From: Fibrobacter sp. UWB2
GTDB lineage: Bacteria; Fibrobacterota; Fibrobacteria; Fibrobacterales; Fibrobacteraceae
Reading direction: 5' to 3'
DNA length: 64,000 bases
Assembly: GCF_002210425.1 (NCBI RefSeq)
Contig: NZ_MWQK01000003.1
Span: forward strand, 248,001 to 312,000
The notes below the pieces were generated by a model, which did no database searches, was not told the DNA's origin, and worked only from the letters and a program-made list of their open reading frames with translations. The position numbers were made by a program, and so were the translations under genes. Position 1 is the first letter of the stretch. Each line of letters begins with the position of its first letter. Below are positions 9,132 to 18,996 of the stretch, piece after piece.

Positions 9132-10076
9132 CTAGCTCACCGGATTTCTGTGACTTTCGAAGAGTTGCCGTAGATTCACGGCATCTCTTTTTTCTTGCTC
9201 CGTTTTGAGGTCTTCCATAATCTGTGCGAAATAGGCGGCCCGTCCTGTATCTTTGGCGAGGAAGGCGTCTTCGTAACTGTCTTGCGCCACAGCAACGACT
9301 TCTGGATTGAAGGTTGGCATAAACCCATATTTTTTGCAAGTTTCAATCATGTCGTCATCGTTTATGCTGCTGTAGTCAAAATTCGTGCGCTTAAGGAGCG
9401 TGACCATATCGCCAACGATTTCGATGAGCACATTTTCAGAAGATGAAAAACGCGACCGTAAAAAACTGCAATATACAGCCACATCGTACATCTTTTTGTA
9501 TATAAAATAATCCTTCAAAAAGCGGAAGCAATGAATCATATCGCTAGAGCGATACGTGTACTTCATGGCAGAAACGATTTCCTTGAGCAAGTTCTCCCAA
9601 CGGCCTTCGGCACTGCAAAGCATCGCATACAAGATCCTGCATTTTGCAGAAGTCGGATTCCACTGGACCGCTTCGGTGACGCCCTTCAACGCCGTAGAAT
9701 AGTCGCCCAAGTCCAAAGCGGCGAGCGCATATTGGCGGTAAATCCAGTCCATCGGGCAGACAACGCTCACGTTCTTTATCTGTTGCGACGGGTTCTGGTA
9801 AAAATGCTGATAAAGTGCCCATTCCATTTCGTCCGAGATAGCGACGTAGCTAACATCATCACTAGACACAAATGGATGTTCTTTAAGAACCTGCATTAGC
9901 GGTTCAAGAATCTTCAGCGACTTTTCATAGTCCTTATTCTTGTACGCATCCAGGGACAAACTCAAAATTTCCATCACGCCTTTTCGGCCGCCAATATCTT
10001 CGAGCTTCTTGCTCATGATGGCGGACTTGATTTGGAAGAGGTCTTCCTGATTTTTGGCGTCTTCGATGGATATCAT
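9132..10076 (-). CDS. TPR-like cytoplasmic protein, function unknown
   Basis: 314 residues, no signal peptide or membrane segment. Helix pairs such as ALAALDLGDYSTALKGVTEAVQWNP resemble tetratricopeptide repeats (residues ~120-200), with weaker repeats before and after. No catalytic motif is visible. It converges with the permease gene with only 2 nt between the stops. TPR proteins usually act as protein-binding scaffolds; no partner is suggested by the neighbours. Confidence 0.7.
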   Translation of the reverse strand: MISIEDAKNQEDLFQIKSAIMSKKLEDIGGRKGVMEILSLSLDAYKNKDYEKSLKILEPLMQVLKEHPFVSSDDVSYVAISDEMEWALYQHFYQNPSQQIKNVSVVCPMDWIYRQYALAALDLGDYSTALKGVTEAVQWNPTSAKCRILYAMLCSAEGRWENLLKEIVSAMKYTYRSSDMIHCFRFLKDYFIYKKMYDVAVYCSFLRSRFSSSENVLIEIVGDMVTLLKRTNFDYSSINDDDMIETCKKYGFMPTFNPEVVAVAQDSYEDAFLAKDTGRAAYFAQIMEDLKTEQEKRDAVNLRQLFESHRNPVS

Positions 10077-10148
10077 AGTCTACTTTCAAAAAAGTTCTTT
10101 AATAAAATACACTATTTTGAAAGCAATAGGCAATCCCCCAAAGAAAGA

Positions 10149-10478
10149 CTACACACGCTTTTTACGGCGTTTCTTTTTCGGCTTTAGGCGTTCGCCAAGG
10201 CCTGCTCGCAGTTCACCTTCTAATGCAGGATCACCCGCAGCAAGGAGTTCCTTTTGCGGGCGTTTAAGCTTTTTAATACGCGCTTCCAGGCGGAGCGCTT
10301 CTTCGCGAGTTTCAAGTTCGAATGTTTGTAAAATACATTCCGGCGGGAAAGCTTTGGTAAACCTCGCCCCACGCCCACTGCAATGTTCCTCATAGCGGGC
10401 GTCGACATCCACGGCATAGCCCGTGTAAATGCGGTCACCCTTGCAACGGAGCATGTAGACGAAATGAGCTTTGGTCAT
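10149..10478 (-). CDS. GIY-YIG domain protein (YhbQ/UPF0213-like)
   Basis: 109 residues from ATG 10478. A small GIY-YIG nuclease-like fold is shown by VYMLRC...IYTGYAVDVDARYEEHCSGRGARFTK, where Y-x(n)-YTGY replaces GIY-YIG, followed by the conserved REEALRLEARIKKLKR helix and a very basic C-terminus. Small members occur widely, and their role is poorly known, with DNA end processing suggested. The frame stays open upstream through a hairpin repeat (10488-10542); that extension is a translated repeat and is excluded. Confidence 0.85.
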   Translation of the reverse strand: MTKAHFVYMLRCKGDRIYTGYAVDVDARYEEHCSGRGARFTKAFPPECILQTFELETREEALRLEARIKKLKRPQKELLAAGDPALEGELRAGLGERLKPKKKRRKKRV

Positions 10479-10487
10479 TACCGTATA

Positions 10488-10542
10488 TGGAGATGCCGGC
10501 ATGCTTCGACTACGCTCAGCACAGGCTGCGGCCGGCATGACA
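10488..10542 (+). repeat. GACA-flanked hairpin with long loop
   Basis: ATGCCGGC (10493-10500) pairs with GCCGGCAT (10531-10538), followed by GACA. The loop of ~30 nt contains CTTCGACTACGCTCAGCAC. Confidence 0.55.
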
Positions 10543-10573
10543 TTCCTAAGTTCTAAGATCTAAGTTCTGCCAA

Positions 10574-11899
10574 CTATTCTTTCTTAGATACGATACTCAT
10601 GTAGATGGTGCCGAGAATGGCAGCGCTAAAGCTTCCAAGAAGGATGCCAAGCTTTGCAGAATCCTTGTTCGCACCGTCTTCAAAAGCAAGGCCAGCGACA
10701 AAGAGAGCCATCGTAAAACCGATACCGGCAAGCATGCCACCACCCCAAAGAACCTTCCAGGAGTAACTCGGCTTCTTGGAAACGCCAATCTTCACGGACA
10801 AGAGGCTGAAGAGGAAAATACCGATCGGCTTACCGAAAATGAGGGCAAGAGCCACAGCACCAAGCACAGGCACATCCAGACCGCCGAGTTTGATTTCGAC
10901 ACCGGCATTTGCAAGCGCAAAAATCGGCATGATGCCAAAGTTCACCCAAGGCACAAGCATCTTGTACAAGCGTTCCTGCAAGGAGACACTTTCGCTTGCA
11001 CCGCGCTTGAGCATCGTAAACACTTCGTACTGTTCATTGCGGTCCTTCGTCTCGCCCGAAAGCACATTGCCCACGCCACTTGCAAACTGGGCCACCACGC
11101 CTTTCGCCACCACGGCCTTAGCAGGCACGGAGAGGCCAAGGAGCACGCCCGCAATCGTCGGGTGCACACCGGACTTGACAAAGAACGCCCACACGGCAAT
11201 ACCCGTGAAATGGAGCAGCAGCATGTTGCGCACGCCAATGCGGAAGAACACGTTGAACAAGGCAAGGAGCACAAAAGCCATTCCAAGAGCGCTAAAGTTG
11301 ATGCCATCGCCGCTCGGGTAGCCAATCGCAATCACGAGGATTGCACCGATATCGTCCGCAATGGCCAAAGTCAAAATCATCACGCGGAGCGCATGCGGAA
11401 CCTTCTTGCCGAGAATCGCCATGCAGCCCACCACAAACGCGATATCCGTCGCCGTCGGGATTCCCCAGCCATGTGACGTACCCGGAGGGCAAAGAGCCAA
11501 GTAAATCAGCGCCGGGAAAAGCATACCGCCAGCAGCCGCAATAATCGGGAGGCTCGCCGCCTTCGGATCGCGGAGTTCGCCATAAGTCATTTCGCCCTTG
11601 ACTTCAAGCCCGATATTGAAGAAGAATATCGTCATCAGCGCATCGTTGATGAACCAGTGCAAGTCACCAGTGCCCACCCAGCTGCCAATCGTCACCACGA
11701 ACGGCAGATGCCAAAAGTGCTCGTACGATGACGGACTCAAGTTCGCCCAGATGAGAGCCGCAAGCGTCATAATGATAAGCACTATGCCGCCCGTCGTCTC
11801 CACCTTCATCAGGCGTTCAATCGGGGTGATAATCTTACGTACCGGGGTTTCCGGAAACATGTCTTCAATTTTATCGCTGCTAGTTACTCGTGCTGACAT
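10574..11899 (-). CDS. nhaA: Na+/H+ antiporter NhaA
   Basis: 441 residues with about 12 hydrophobic helices. NhaA exchanges two protons for one sodium at the inner membrane for pH and sodium homeostasis. The ion-binding aspartate pair is present as D182-D183 in LAIADDIGAILV, with D152 in PTATDIAF matching the third conserved acid. PWVNFGIMPIFALANAGV matches the conserved helix near the essential lysine. It is somewhat longer than the E. coli protein (388), mostly at the N-terminus. It stands alone on the minus strand. Confidence 0.95.
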   Translation of the reverse strand: MSARVTSSDKIEDMFPETPVRKIITPIERLMKVETTGGIVLIIMTLAALIWANLSPSSYEHFWHLPFVVTIGSWVGTGDLHWFINDALMTIFFFNIGLEVKGEMTYGELRDPKAASLPIIAAAGGMLFPALIYLALCPPGTSHGWGIPTATDIAFVVGCMAILGKKVPHALRVMILTLAIADDIGAILVIAIGYPSGDGINFSALGMAFVLLALFNVFFRIGVRNMLLLHFTGIAVWAFFVKSGVHPTIAGVLLGLSVPAKAVVAKGVVAQFASGVGNVLSGETKDRNEQYEVFTMLKRGASESVSLQERLYKMLVPWVNFGIMPIFALANAGVEIKLGGLDVPVLGAVALALIFGKPIGIFLFSLLSVKIGVSKKPSYSWKVLWGGGMLAGIGFTMALFVAGLAFEDGANKDSAKLGILLGSFSAAILGTIYMSIVSKKE

Positions 11900-11985
11900 A
11901 TGTTTTCAATATAGATAACTTTTTACATTTTTTTGGAGTCATACCGCCGTTGTAACAGATAAATAGGAATAAAACTACAAGTCCG

Positions 11986-14900
11986 TTACAAGAACATCGC
12001 AAGCACGTCCTTCAGCTTTTCAATGCTGACCGGCTTTGCAATATGTTCATTCATGCCCGCCTCGAAAGAAGCTTGGCGATCTTCGTCAAACGCGTTAGCA
12101 GTCATAGCGATAATCGGGATTTCGGCTACATCCTTGTTTTCGAAGGCTCGGATGCGCTTTGTCGCCTCGTAACCATCCATCACCGGCATACGAACGTCCA
12201 TCAAGACGACATCGAACGGTCTCGATTTCGCCTTCGAGAGCATTTTCACGGCAATATCGCCATCTTCGACCGCCGTCACGATAAAACCATTGTCCTGGAG
12301 GATTTCCATCGTGATTTCGCGGTTGAGGATATTGTCTTCGACCAAAAGAATTCTCTTTCCTGCAAATCCGGAGTTGACAAGCGCACCGTTTTCGTCATTT
12401 TTCTTGGACTGCACGAGCTTGAACTCAAACGTCATCGTCACTTCGGTACCGACATTCAAGCGGCTCGCAATTTCAATCTGGCCACCCATCATCTCAACGG
12501 AGTTCTTCGTAATCGCAAGGCCAAGGCCCATGCCGCGGACATCCCTCGACACCGTAGATTCTCTTGCAAACGGCTCGTAAACCGTCTTGAGGAATTCTTC
12601 GCTCATGCCGATACCATTATCCTTGATGCGGAACTCGTAGGCGGCATAGCTCGACTTTGTAAGCGGAGTCTCCTTGACACTCATCGAGACGGTACCGCCT
12701 TCCTTCGTAAACTTGATAGCATTCGAAAGCACCTTGAGAAGTGCCTGGCGCAAGCGTTCCCTGTCGCAGACGACTTCATCATCATTGATATCGACGCAAT
12801 CCAGTTCAAACTTGAGGTCCTTCGCCTGCAAGTCATTGCGGATATCGCGTTCCACCTCGTGCACGACTTCGAACAAGTGCATCGGAGCCTCGTTGAGGTC
12901 GAACTTGCCCGATTCAATACGGCTCATGTCGAGAATGTCGTTGATAATCGAAAGCAGGCGGTCAGAACTCTGGTCAATTTTGACAAGGCAGTCCTTGACG
13001 CGATCACAATCCCCCAGATGCGACGAGGCAATCGAGGTAAGGCCAATGACAGCGTTAAGCGGGGTACGGATTTCATGGCTTATGCTATTGAGGAATTCCT
13101 TTTTGGCGCTGTTGGCCGCCTGGGCTGCCGAGAGCGCCTGCTTCAAGGCTTCGGCCTGCGTTTCGAGCTGTTCCTTCTGTTCGAGCTGCAAACGAGTAGA
13201 TTCATCGACGCTGATAAAGCCCGCCACAATCTGTTCCTGGGCATCGGGCGCCTTGCCCGCCATCACGAACTTGAGCTGCCAATATTCAACCGCCCCGTTG
13301 ATAATCATCCTGTAGTTGACATAATAGGCGCCCTTCGCGGCAAGACGTTCCATCACGACATCGCGGGTCGTCATCTCCATGAACATCTTACGGTCATCGG
13401 GGTGCACAAGCGTATTTGCAATCAGCTTCAGGCGGTCCTCGAAATTCCCAACCTTTTTCCAATTCGGGTTATCGGCCCAGTTGTTTTTCTTCACATAATA
13501 AAGATGGTCTTCACGCGTAGACGGGTTGATGAAGCTCACCAGCGTAAAGTCTTCCGAAAGGCCCTTGATCACAGAAAGTCTTTCGCGTTCGGATTCAATG
13601 GCGACCTTCTCGTCGTTCACGTCCTCGACGCCAATAAGCACGTAACCCTCGCCCTTGCCATCGGCAAAGCCAATCAACGTATGGCGCAGCCAAACCCAGT
13701 TGCCGTTAATGAACCAGCGCATGTCCACAACCTTTCGGGACTCGAACTGGCCCATCATCTCAAGGAAGGATTCCCTGTTGAACACGCTATGGCAAAGCTC
13801 CAGGTCGTCCTTGTGGATTTTCGTGAGCTCGTCATTGTTCATGATGTCGTACAGAGAAACGTTGCAGTCAAAACGGCTGAGGATTTCCTTGTACAAGTCG
13901 TTCATGGCGCTTGGATACACGACATACGAACCCGATTCGGGATTCACGTAATAGATGTGGATAAAGTTCTTGGACAAAAGGCCCAAAAGCTTCATCTGCA
14001 TGTAACGCACCTTGCCCACGTCATCTTGCTTCGAGCGGTCAAACTCGCCCGCAATGCAGCGAATCGCCACACGGCGCAGCAAAATAAAATACGCCAAAAA
14101 GAGAACCAGCACCGCAATGCCAAAGCAGAGCAGAATAAAGCGAACCTGGTGTATTGCCGCCATCGCATTCTTTTCAGGAGACGAAATGACGATACTCCAG
14201 TGGTTTACCGCCAAGGGTTTGTAGAAGAAGCAGTTGGACTCTTCCCAATAGTTTTCAACGCAAGCCTCGCCCGTTGCCCCCACAAGCATGCTATCCACAA
14301 GCGCCGAGAACAATCCCCTTTCGTTATCCATCTCGTTCATGTAATCATGGATACTCTTCAGCGAATCATGCTTGGTGTCCGCAATAAAGCGTCCATCATC
14401 GCGGTTGACCACATAGACAAACATTTTACGGTCATAGCGCTTGTCCTTGCGTAAGTACTGGTGGATAAGTCCCAGGCTAAAATTCCAGAACGCCACGGCG
14501 ACCACCTGCCCATGGCTCTTGATCGGCACAAAATGGTACAGGAGCTTTTCTTCGGGCTTGTCGCTTTCCAGGCGCACGGATACATGAGCATCGCCCTTCG
14601 ATTCCGCTTCAAACGAGATTTGCATTTTCGAAGCATCCGTCACGACGCCATCCGGCAAAATTACGACATCTCCCGGCAAAAGGATATTGATTTTCTGGTC
14701 GCGCAAAAACGGCTGCATCTCGTTCAGCTTGGGCTGCAAGCTGTCTATAGAATAATCCGCACGGTCACTCAGGGCATCTGCCACAAATTGTAGCGTTCCG
14801 CCATAATGCAGATTGTTCATGATAAACTCATTCGATGCCACCTCGGCATATTCACGAAGTCTATTGTAACAGCCATCTTCTACAATTTTCAAAACCTTTT

Positions 14901-15009
14901 GACTGACAAACAAAAAGACAACAGCCGTCACGACAAGGAGGACAATGGCAAAAAACAGGTGATCTTTGCGCATCACCTTTTCGCCGTGGACACCGTCAAC
15001 ATTCTTCAT
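11986..15009 (-). CDS. Membrane-bound hybrid sensor histidine kinase
   Basis: 1007 residues. A transmembrane helix near residues 18-38, a periplasmic region of ~250 residues resembling a double Cache sensor, and a second helix near 290-315. The cytoplasmic part has PAS-like segments (~340-600), a coiled coil, a HisKA domain with phospho-acceptor H645 in ISHEIRTPLN, an HATPase with DNGIGM and GMGLGLAI, and a receiver domain with D938 in LMDVRMPVMDG. No HPt or output domain is present, so phosphate must pass to another protein. It lies 10 nt downstream of the next hybrid kinase, presumably in one operon. The start could also be the internal Met at residue 13. Confidence 0.9.
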   Translation of the reverse strand: MKNVDGVHGEKVMRKDHLFFAIVLLVVTAVVFLFVSQKVLKIVEDGCYNRLREYAEVASNEFIMNNLHYGGTLQFVADALSDRADYSIDSLQPKLNEMQPFLRDQKINILLPGDVVILPDGVVTDASKMQISFEAESKGDAHVSVRLESDKPEEKLLYHFVPIKSHGQVVAVAFWNFSLGLIHQYLRKDKRYDRKMFVYVVNRDDGRFIADTKHDSLKSIHDYMNEMDNERGLFSALVDSMLVGATGEACVENYWEESNCFFYKPLAVNHWSIVISSPEKNAMAAIHQVRFILLCFGIAVLVLFLAYFILLRRVAIRCIAGEFDRSKQDDVGKVRYMQMKLLGLLSKNFIHIYYVNPESGSYVVYPSAMNDLYKEILSRFDCNVSLYDIMNNDELTKIHKDDLELCHSVFNRESFLEMMGQFESRKVVDMRWFINGNWVWLRHTLIGFADGKGEGYVLIGVEDVNDEKVAIESERERLSVIKGLSEDFTLVSFINPSTREDHLYYVKKNNWADNPNWKKVGNFEDRLKLIANTLVHPDDRKMFMEMTTRDVVMERLAAKGAYYVNYRMIINGAVEYWQLKFVMAGKAPDAQEQIVAGFISVDESTRLQLEQKEQLETQAEALKQALSAAQAANSAKKEFLNSISHEIRTPLNAVIGLTSIASSHLGDCDRVKDCLVKIDQSSDRLLSIINDILDMSRIESGKFDLNEAPMHLFEVVHEVERDIRNDLQAKDLKFELDCVDINDDEVVCDRERLRQALLKVLSNAIKFTKEGGTVSMSVKETPLTKSSYAAYEFRIKDNGIGMSEEFLKTVYEPFARESTVSRDVRGMGLGLAITKNSVEMMGGQIEIASRLNVGTEVTMTFEFKLVQSKKNDENGALVNSGFAGKRILLVEDNILNREITMEILQDNGFIVTAVEDGDIAVKMLSKAKSRPFDVVLMDVRMPVMDGYEATKRIRAFENKDVAEIPIIAMTANAFDEDRQASFEAGMNEHIAKPVSIEKLKDVLAMFL

Positions 15010-15019
15010 TTTTCAATTA

Positions 15020-18000
15020 TCACTTTTTAAGGAACTTAGACAAAATATACTTCATTTTGTCAATGTCAATCGGCTTGGATATATGCTCATCCATGCCCGC
15101 GTCAAGAGCGGCCTTGCGGTCTTCTTCAAACGCGTTCGCCGTCATCGCGACAATCGGAATACGCGACTGGTAGCCCGCCGGGAGCATGCGGATAGCACGC
15201 GTTGCCGCAAAACCGTCCATCACCGGCATCTGCACATCCATAAGCACAAGGTCATACTGGCCCGGGGTCGCATTCTTCATAAGCTCGACCGCCTGCTTTC
15301 CGTTTTCTGCCGTGGACACGATAAACCCATTATCGTCCAAAATATCACATGCAATCTGGCGGTTCATCTCGTTGTCTTCGACAAGCAAAATCTTCTTGCC
15401 CTTAAAATTGGAAATCCCGAGAGGAAGCTTGAACCCTGCACTATTCTTGTTATGCAGAACAAAATCTATATCCAGAACAACTTCCGTGCCCTTGTTCTCT
15501 TCACTGAAGATTTCAATCTGGCCGCCCATCATCTCGACAATGTTCTTGGTGATGGACATGCCAAGACCCGTTCCCTGGATTCCGCTCACCGTCGAGGAAT
15601 TTGCACGCGTAAACGGTTCATAAATCGTCTTCAGGAACTCGGCATTCATGCCCATGCCGTTATCACGAATACGGAATTCGAATAAAGCGGACCCGGGCTT
15701 TTCAGATTCCTTCTCATCCACATGCATCTCGATGGAACCGCCCTCATGCGTGTACTTGATGGCATTCGAGAGCACGTTCAAGAGCACCTGATTCAAGCGG
15801 AGCTTATCGCACATGATTCCGGAATTACAGATATTCATCTGCACATCGAAAGCAAGCTTCTTGGTATCGACATCGGCCTGCACAATATCCTTGAGCGTAT
15901 TGATGATATCGATAAGGTCTTCGGCATTTTCTGCAAGTACCATCTTGCCCGATTCAATGCGGCTCATGTCCAGCACATCGTTAATGAGCGAGAGCAAGTG
16001 ATTAGAACTCTGGCCAAGCTTGTGCAGGTAATCGAGCACGACCTCCTTCTCGTCGATATGCGCCATCGCAAGGCCCGTGAAGCCCACAATGGCATTCATC
16101 GGCGTACGGATATCATGGCTCATGTTCGAAAGGAACGTCGTCTTTGCACGGTCCGAAGACTGCGCCATCGAAAGCGCCTTCTGGAGCATCACCTGCTGCT
16201 TTTCGAGCAAGTCGTTCTGCTCGGCAATCTTCGCATCAAGTTCCAGCTTTTCGACTTGGTCATCGCTCAAGAGCATGAACGAAAGCACAAACGAGACGAC
16301 CTCGTTTTCATCATTGCGTTCAATGGTCGTAAACTTTGCACGTAGCCATTCGCCACTTGTAATCTTGAATTCCTGTTCGCGCTGGTCCGCATCCTTGAGG
16401 AACTTCTGCACGTAGAACAAGTTCGAAAGCTTGAGCCAATCCTGTTCATACTCGTCCTGGACAAGATTGCTGATTTTCTTAATCTCGGTAGAATAGGTGC
16501 TGTACAGCGGGCGCTTCTCGACCCAGGAGACATTTGAAGACTTGATGGTACGGAACGAATTGTCCTCGACATTCACAAAGTAAATGGACACGTAATCATC
16601 GTAAAGGATGTCGTTCACAAAATCCTTGAGAATCAGATCGTCCTTTTCGGCAAAGCCAAGCGCCACCGCCTTCGGGCTATCCAGTTCGTCGCCCACCTTC
16701 ACGAACTTCATTTCACAATAGTGCGGGCGACCATCGACATTTCCACGATACGTTGTAATGAACGTCTTTTGCACGGACAGTTCTTTCTTGATATTCTCTA
16801 TCGTGCCCGCTTCACGCATCATCCGCCTATCGCGTTCCCAGACAACGCCATCGACATATTCGTCAAACGCCTTGGAATACGAGACGCCCGAACGGAAACG
16901 GCTACCAAACAGCGATTCCGATTCCTTGTTCATCGAATACGGCGTAATGGCATCCTTCTCGAGATCGATGTAATAGACCGAAGAATATTCCGATGCCAAG
17001 ACATCGATAATTTCAAGGTCCTGTTCAATCTTCTTCTGATGCATACGTACCGTACGGATCTGTTCATCCTTGTCGGCAAAGCCAATCACAAAAGCTTTTT
17101 GCCCCTTGTTGACGGCAACGATCTTGCATTCGCAGAACTTGTCCGAATAGCTCACAAACTCAAAACTCGTGATGCCTTTTTTCTGGAGGAGCGGTTTCAG
17201 ATTCTTGATGCTGAGCTTCTTACTGACAAAATCAGCATTATCCGGAGAAACAACCTTGCTCACGATAAAATCAATGGCACCGTCATACGTCATTTCGCCA
17301 AGACTATCGCCCAGCATCTTCTGGATGTTCGCATTCAGCTTGTGCGCCTTCACCGTGTCCGATTCCAAATCGCAATAGAATATGCACGAGTAGTCCGAAG
17401 CCAAAAGCGAAGTCACGGCGGCATCTTCGTCCATGCGCTTTCTGCGGTTGATTTCGTTTTCGGCAAAACCCGCCACAAGTTTCAAGACGGCAAAGTTCTT
17501 CTGCGACTCCTTGGGGTTGTCCAAAACGAGGAAGCTGTAACGCTGTTCATTCGAAGCAATCGTCGAAACGCTTATGCTCTTGATATCTAGAACCGGCAAC
17601 AAGCTGTACAGCCTTTCCCAGACACCGTATTCATCATCCTGCGATTCGAGATAGACGGCGTCCATATCGCCCACGGATTCAATCCACGGATTGATGATTT
17701 CCAATGGAATATGCTGGAGCCCCGCCTTGTTGGGCCTTACACCCTTGCGGCACCATTCATACGTGCTACTGAGGAATTCCCTTTCCTTGTCGCATTCCAG
17801 GATGTACGCCCTGTCGGCATCGTAATAAGAAGCAAGCGTCGCAAGCAGCTCTTCGATAGCATCCTTGGAACGATTTTCCTTATAAAGGACATCGATGCAA
17901 TCGCGAATCGCGGCGTCCTGTTTCTGCTGTTCCGAGACGTTATAAGCGACCAACATCGCCTGGTATTCATTCAGGATTTCGTTTTTGGAAACGTAGCAGA

Positions 18001-18802
18001 CAAAGCGGCTGTAATGCCAACCAATGTGCGGCGAATAAAAACGGCAAGTGTATTCAGGGATGGAATCACCCTTCTTGACCTGGCCTATAAGCGACTTTGC
18101 CGAGAGGTGCTGCACAAAAGCCTTACGGTATTCCTTATCCACGAGCTGGTCGGCAATCTTCTCGATAATGGCATCGTAATGTGGGAAGTCTTCGCCAAAC
18201 GAATCGCTCACATCGACGGACTTTCCTTCAATAATCTGGATAAAGGGACGAGAGACTTTACCCTCCGACAAGTTCACCTTGAAATAGCTATACGCCTTAT
18301 CGAGAATCGCCTTCCCATAAAGTTTTTCGTTGAGCGCGCTCTGCAAGCGTTCGCGCTTTGTATCAAGATCCATCGTCTTGATTTCGTCACGCAGCTCTTC
18401 TTCGGTGGTTTTCTGGATCAGCGCAAGCTCCGTGATATCCTTGTGCCAGCCTTCGAGCCTCACCCCTTTCTTATAATCGTAATTGCGGGTACCACCACAG
18501 CGGACAAAACGGACACGTCCATCTGGAGCATGCCAAGGGTACTGGATTTCGGGAGCCTCGCCTGCACTCATCTTGTCGACATACGCCTTGACCTCGGCAA
18601 AATGTTCCGGGTCGATATTATCAAACCAGGCGTGGAAAATATCTTCGGCAGAAACACCCTCTTCAAGCCCAAGCAACTTGAGCATAGTCGAATTCGCGGT
18701 CATGCGCGGAGCACAGCCGTCGTCAATTTCGACAGCCCAAAGCCCTATGCCAACCCCGTCCAAGATATTTGTCGTCAACGGTATCGAGTGTTCATCAGCC
18801 AT
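15020..18802 (-). CDS. Soluble multi-PAS/GAF hybrid histidine kinase
   Basis: 1260 residues with no membrane segment. It has an N-terminal PAS domain (residues ~10-130), a further PAS-like segment, a GAF-like domain around residues 310-460, then several repeated PAS-like units, each with the pattern LASEYSSVYYIDLE or similar. A HisKA domain with H896 in MSHDIRTPMN, an HATPase with DNGMGM and GTGLGMSI, and a receiver with D1189 in LMDVQMPVMDG close the protein. The C-terminal half closely parallels the downstream kinase, pointing to duplication. Cytoplasmic sensing of redox or small ligands is plausible but not shown. Confidence 0.9.
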   Translation of the reverse strand: MADEHSIPLTTNILDGVGIGLWAVEIDDGCAPRMTANSTMLKLLGLEEGVSAEDIFHAWFDNIDPEHFAEVKAYVDKMSAGEAPEIQYPWHAPDGRVRFVRCGGTRNYDYKKGVRLEGWHKDITELALIQKTTEEELRDEIKTMDLDTKRERLQSALNEKLYGKAILDKAYSYFKVNLSEGKVSRPFIQIIEGKSVDVSDSFGEDFPHYDAIIEKIADQLVDKEYRKAFVQHLSAKSLIGQVKKGDSIPEYTCRFYSPHIGWHYSRFVCYVSKNEILNEYQAMLVAYNVSEQQKQDAAIRDCIDVLYKENRSKDAIEELLATLASYYDADRAYILECDKEREFLSSTYEWCRKGVRPNKAGLQHIPLEIINPWIESVGDMDAVYLESQDDEYGVWERLYSLLPVLDIKSISVSTIASNEQRYSFLVLDNPKESQKNFAVLKLVAGFAENEINRRKRMDEDAAVTSLLASDYSCIFYCDLESDTVKAHKLNANIQKMLGDSLGEMTYDGAIDFIVSKVVSPDNADFVSKKLSIKNLKPLLQKKGITSFEFVSYSDKFCECKIVAVNKGQKAFVIGFADKDEQIRTVRMHQKKIEQDLEIIDVLASEYSSVYYIDLEKDAITPYSMNKESESLFGSRFRSGVSYSKAFDEYVDGVVWERDRRMMREAGTIENIKKELSVQKTFITTYRGNVDGRPHYCEMKFVKVGDELDSPKAVALGFAEKDDLILKDFVNDILYDDYVSIYFVNVEDNSFRTIKSSNVSWVEKRPLYSTYSTEIKKISNLVQDEYEQDWLKLSNLFYVQKFLKDADQREQEFKITSGEWLRAKFTTIERNDENEVVSFVLSFMLLSDDQVEKLELDAKIAEQNDLLEKQQVMLQKALSMAQSSDRAKTTFLSNMSHDIRTPMNAIVGFTGLAMAHIDEKEVVLDYLHKLGQSSNHLLSLINDVLDMSRIESGKMVLAENAEDLIDIINTLKDIVQADVDTKKLAFDVQMNICNSGIMCDKLRLNQVLLNVLSNAIKYTHEGGSIEMHVDEKESEKPGSALFEFRIRDNGMGMNAEFLKTIYEPFTRANSSTVSGIQGTGLGMSITKNIVEMMGGQIEIFSEENKGTEVVLDIDFVLHNKNSAGFKLPLGISNFKGKKILLVEDNEMNRQIACDILDDNGFIVSTAENGKQAVELMKNATPGQYDLVLMDVQMPVMDGFAATRAIRMLPAGYQSRIPIVAMTANAFEEDRKAALDAGMDEHISKPIDIDKMKYILSKFLKK

Positions 18803-18943
18803 AAATTGCTTCCCATATCCTATCTTATAAAAATAATACGTTTTATTATTAAAATTTCAAATCAGTGAAAATATTTATGTCAAGCTAAACAACACTTTCT
18901 CCGGACATTTAAACCACTTTTCCAGAAAAAAGTCCAAAAAACG

Positions 18944-18980
18944 AAAAAATCCGGACGCCTCACGACATCCGGACTTTTTT
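18944..18980. terminator. Terminator after the PRPP synthase gene
   Basis: TCCGGA (18950-18955) pairs with TCCGGA (18968-18973) around a 12-nt loop, with an A-run left and T-run right, so it can act in both directions. It lies just past the stop codon of the minus-strand prs-like gene. Confidence 0.65.
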
Positions 18981-18996
18981 CCATATACAGACTCTA

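Noticed and set aside
10479-10538. Extended N-terminus of the GIY-YIG protein
   Set aside because: The extra codons fall into a hairpin repeat, and ATG 10478 begins at the domain start.
12043-14454. 803-codon open frame opposite the hybrid kinase
   Set aside because: It is a shadow of the kinase codons; the kinase has all catalytic motifs in order.
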